The position numbers and the translations under genes were made by a program. A stretch of 50,634 nucleotides of DNA, from assembly GCF_001613225.1 (NCBI RefSeq), contig NZ_BDBY01000186.1, forward strand, positions 1 through 50,634, read 5' to 3'. Under the pieces are notes generated by a model. It was not told the DNA's origin. It worked only from the letters and a program-made list of their open reading frames with translations, and did no database searches. Each line of letters begins with the position of its first letter. Position 1 is the stretch's first letter. Of the stretch, positions 49,410 to 50,634 are shown piece after piece. Source of the DNA: Nocardia pseudovaccinii NBRC 100343 (GTDB taxonomy: Bacteria > Actinomycetota > Actinomycetes > Mycobacteriales > Mycobacteriaceae).

Positions 49410-49795
49410 CACACCCGTACTCGTTCGTTCCCAAGCCGCACTTCCAGGATCTGCTCGACATCCCGGAACAGTCGCTCCAACACTCATGGCGGCTATCAAG
49501 CAGGTGGCGAGCGCTCTGCGGGACTCCTGCGGCGTCCGGCATCAACCTGGTCCACGCCACCGGCCGGGCCGCCCACCAAACCGTCTTCCACTTCCACGTC
49601 CACGTCGTGCCGCGCTATGACGGCGACTCGATCGTCGTCTTCCCTCGGCTGGCCGATCCGGCCCGCAAACACGGGGTTTCCCAGCGCCTGCGCACGGCCC
49701 TCACTGACCAACTGCCACCCATGCCCGACGCAGAAAGCAGCCACTGTGACAACTTCACCGGACGACGCCGTCGCCCAGTTCTGCGCGAAATGTGA
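49410..49795 (+). pseudogene. HIT-family hydrolase, frameshifted
   Basis: Three frames together give HFQDLLDIPEQSLQHS, then LMAAIKQVASALRDS, then GINLVHATGRAAHQTVFHFH and VHVVPRYDGDSIVVFPRLAD. FHFHVHVVPR is the HIT histidine triad (HxHxHxx). The frame breaks lie near 49488 and 49532. HIT enzymes hydrolyse nucleotide phosphoramidates and related compounds. The N-terminal third is not found. With two shifts it is more likely decayed than mis-sequenced. Confidence 0.65.
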
Positions 49796-49922
49796 CTGCG
49801 CCCGCGCCGGCCTCTGGCCCAGATGTGGGCTCGCGGCCGCCGCCACCGCCGCCGGGCACAGGTCCACCTGGAAAAGTGCTGCGCAACTTGCGAATTCGCC
49901 ATCAGCGCCCCAGTAGTTCGGG

Positions 49923-50180
49923 TCACCTATCCGCCGCCTCGTCGAGATATCCGCACGGATCGACCTGCCGCATCGCGTCCCGATAGGCCACCGCGTCCCG
50001 ATCCGCCCCAGACAGCAGCTGCTGATACGGCCTCGCCTGCGTTTCGGACGCCATGCCGGTCTCCGGCGGATCCGACGAGCACGCCGCTGCCGTCACCCCG
50101 CAGACCGACACGAGTATCCCTGCTGCCCACAAAGTTCGTTTGAGGGCCAGGGGGGGATGGAGGGGTTCTTCGCAGTACAC
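49923..50180 (-). pseudogene. Lipoprotein N-terminal fragment
   Basis: The frame contains a lipoprotein signal: a basic start (LALKRTLWAAG), a hydrophobic core (ILVSVCGVTAA) and a lipobox ending AAAC, followed by SSDPPETG. Mature sequence runs to VDPCGYLDEAADR and stops at 49923, after only about 45 residues. The DPCxxLD motif is the beginning of the extracellular domain of mycobacterial-type lipoproteins (DUF3558-like), so the rest is missing or shifted out of frame. The start codon is uncertain. It is on the same strand as ispG. Confidence 0.5.
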
Positions 50181-50268
50181 AGTGCCGGAGTGACTGGGCA
50201 GCCATCATCATGCTCCGTCTTCTGTTTGGATCAGATCGAAATCTGCGGACGATCTTTCGATGGCACAG

Positions 50269-50634
50269 TCAGGCCCCCTTGGCATCGGTTCGCCCGGTGG
50301 TGGTGTTCGCGCCCATCTCCGCGATGCGCATCGCCTCTTCGATCAGGGTCTCCACGATCTGCGCCTCCGGCACGGTCTTGATGACCTCACCCTTGACGAA
50401 GATCTGGCCCTTGCCATTGCCCGAGGCGACACCGAGGTCGGCCTCGCGCGCCTCACCCGGGCCGTTCACCACGCAGCCCATCACGGCCACCCGCAGCGGC
50501 ACCTCCATGCCCTCCAGACCGGCGCTCACCGCATTGGCCAGGGTGTACACATCGACCTGGGCGCGCCCGCAGGACGGGCAGGAGACGATCTCGAGCTTGC
50601 GCGGGCGCAGGTTCAGCGACTGCAGGATCTGCCC
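50269..50634 (-). CDS. ispG: 4-hydroxy-3-methylbut-2-en-1-yl diphosphate synthase (3' part)
   Basis: The C-terminal 121 residues are in the window; the 5' part lies beyond its right end. SCPSCGRAQVDVYTLA and VAVMGCVVNGPGEAREADLG carry the three Cys ligands of the 4Fe-4S cluster, and GQIFVKGEVIKTVPEAQIVE follows. IspG acts in the MEP pathway of isoprenoid synthesis, reducing MEcPP to HMBPP. It is the only unambiguous housekeeping gene here and probably marks the edge of the conserved chromosome. The stop is at 50269-50271. Confidence 0.97.
   Translation of the reverse strand, partial: GQILQSLNLRPRKLEIVSCPSCGRAQVDVYTLANAVSAGLEGMEVPLRVAVMGCVVNGPGEAREADLGVASGNGKGQIFVKGEVIKTVPEAQIVETLIEEAMRIAEMGANTTTGRTDAKGA

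Noticed and set aside
1..50634. CRISPR arrays, rRNA or tRNA genes
   Set aside because: I saw no regularly spaced repeats and no complete RNA gene in any part of the window.

Overview
The window is GC-rich actinobacterial DNA, most likely from Nocardia or a close relative in the Mycobacteriales. This rests on GC-rich third codon positions, frequent GTG starts with GGAGG-type ribosome sites, genes overlapping by ATGA/GTGA, and actinobacterial families (Abi_C, DUF4254, DUF6262-type remnants, short Cys-rich proteins). The only clear core gene is the 3' part of ispG at the right end. Almost everything else looks accessory. I made all identifications by reading the sequence; no database search was run.

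Layout. 1-4950: plus-strand genes of phage or plasmid type (BRO-N antirepressor-like protein, several unknowns, a coiled-coil protein with a possible PD-(D/E)XK nuclease core). 4950-7270: decayed minus-strand genes (methyltransferase with an internal TGA, peptide deformylase remnant, headless HAD hydrolase, 3' end of guaB). 7277-17764: an apparent defence island (AlbA_2/Schlafen-like protein, multi-pass membrane protein, Abi_C protein, two unknowns, a HEPN gene next to a PD-(D/E)XK gene, an ADP-ribosylglycohydrolase). 17996-25910: mixed accessory DNA (Cys-rich protein, broken M20 peptidase, truncated primase-like protein, stand-alone MurG-family glycosyltransferase, frameshifted HD and NUDIX genes, an orphan DNA methyltransferase followed by a run of small genes). 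26336-33163: small unknown genes, a Toprim-like protein, two further mobile or peptidase remnants and a NUDIX hydrolase. 33187-36786: acyl-CoA dehydrogenase and hexapeptide acyltransferase genes divergent from an XRE regulator. 37067-40927: short unknown genes. 41047-48569: an intact metabolic cluster (archaeal-type proS; DUF4254, radical SAM, FMN alpha-hydroxy-acid dehydrogenase and aldehyde dehydrogenase on the minus strand; a divergent GntR regulator and pyrF with a clear operator). 48744-50634: a small membrane protein, HIT and lipoprotein remnants, and ispG.

What stands out. First, three copies of a palindromic promoter (ACAATA-N15-TATTGT enclosing a -35/-10 pair) lie far apart at 16365, 27011 and 37068. 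Two of them also share an upstream 17-base box. Together they look like a dispersed regulon of an unidentified regulator. Second, the HEPN/PD-(D/E)XK pair and its neighbours are a candidate uncharacterised defence locus. Third, the radical SAM/FMN/aldehyde dehydrogenase operon with its GntR operator is intact and tightly coupled, flanked by alternative versions of the essential enzymes ProS and PyrF. Fourth, gene decay is unusually dense: in-frame TGA codons, single-base frameshifts and gene tails cut from guaB, a DegT-type aminotransferase and two DUF6262-like genes. This points to repeated insertion and deletion, or in part to assembly error.
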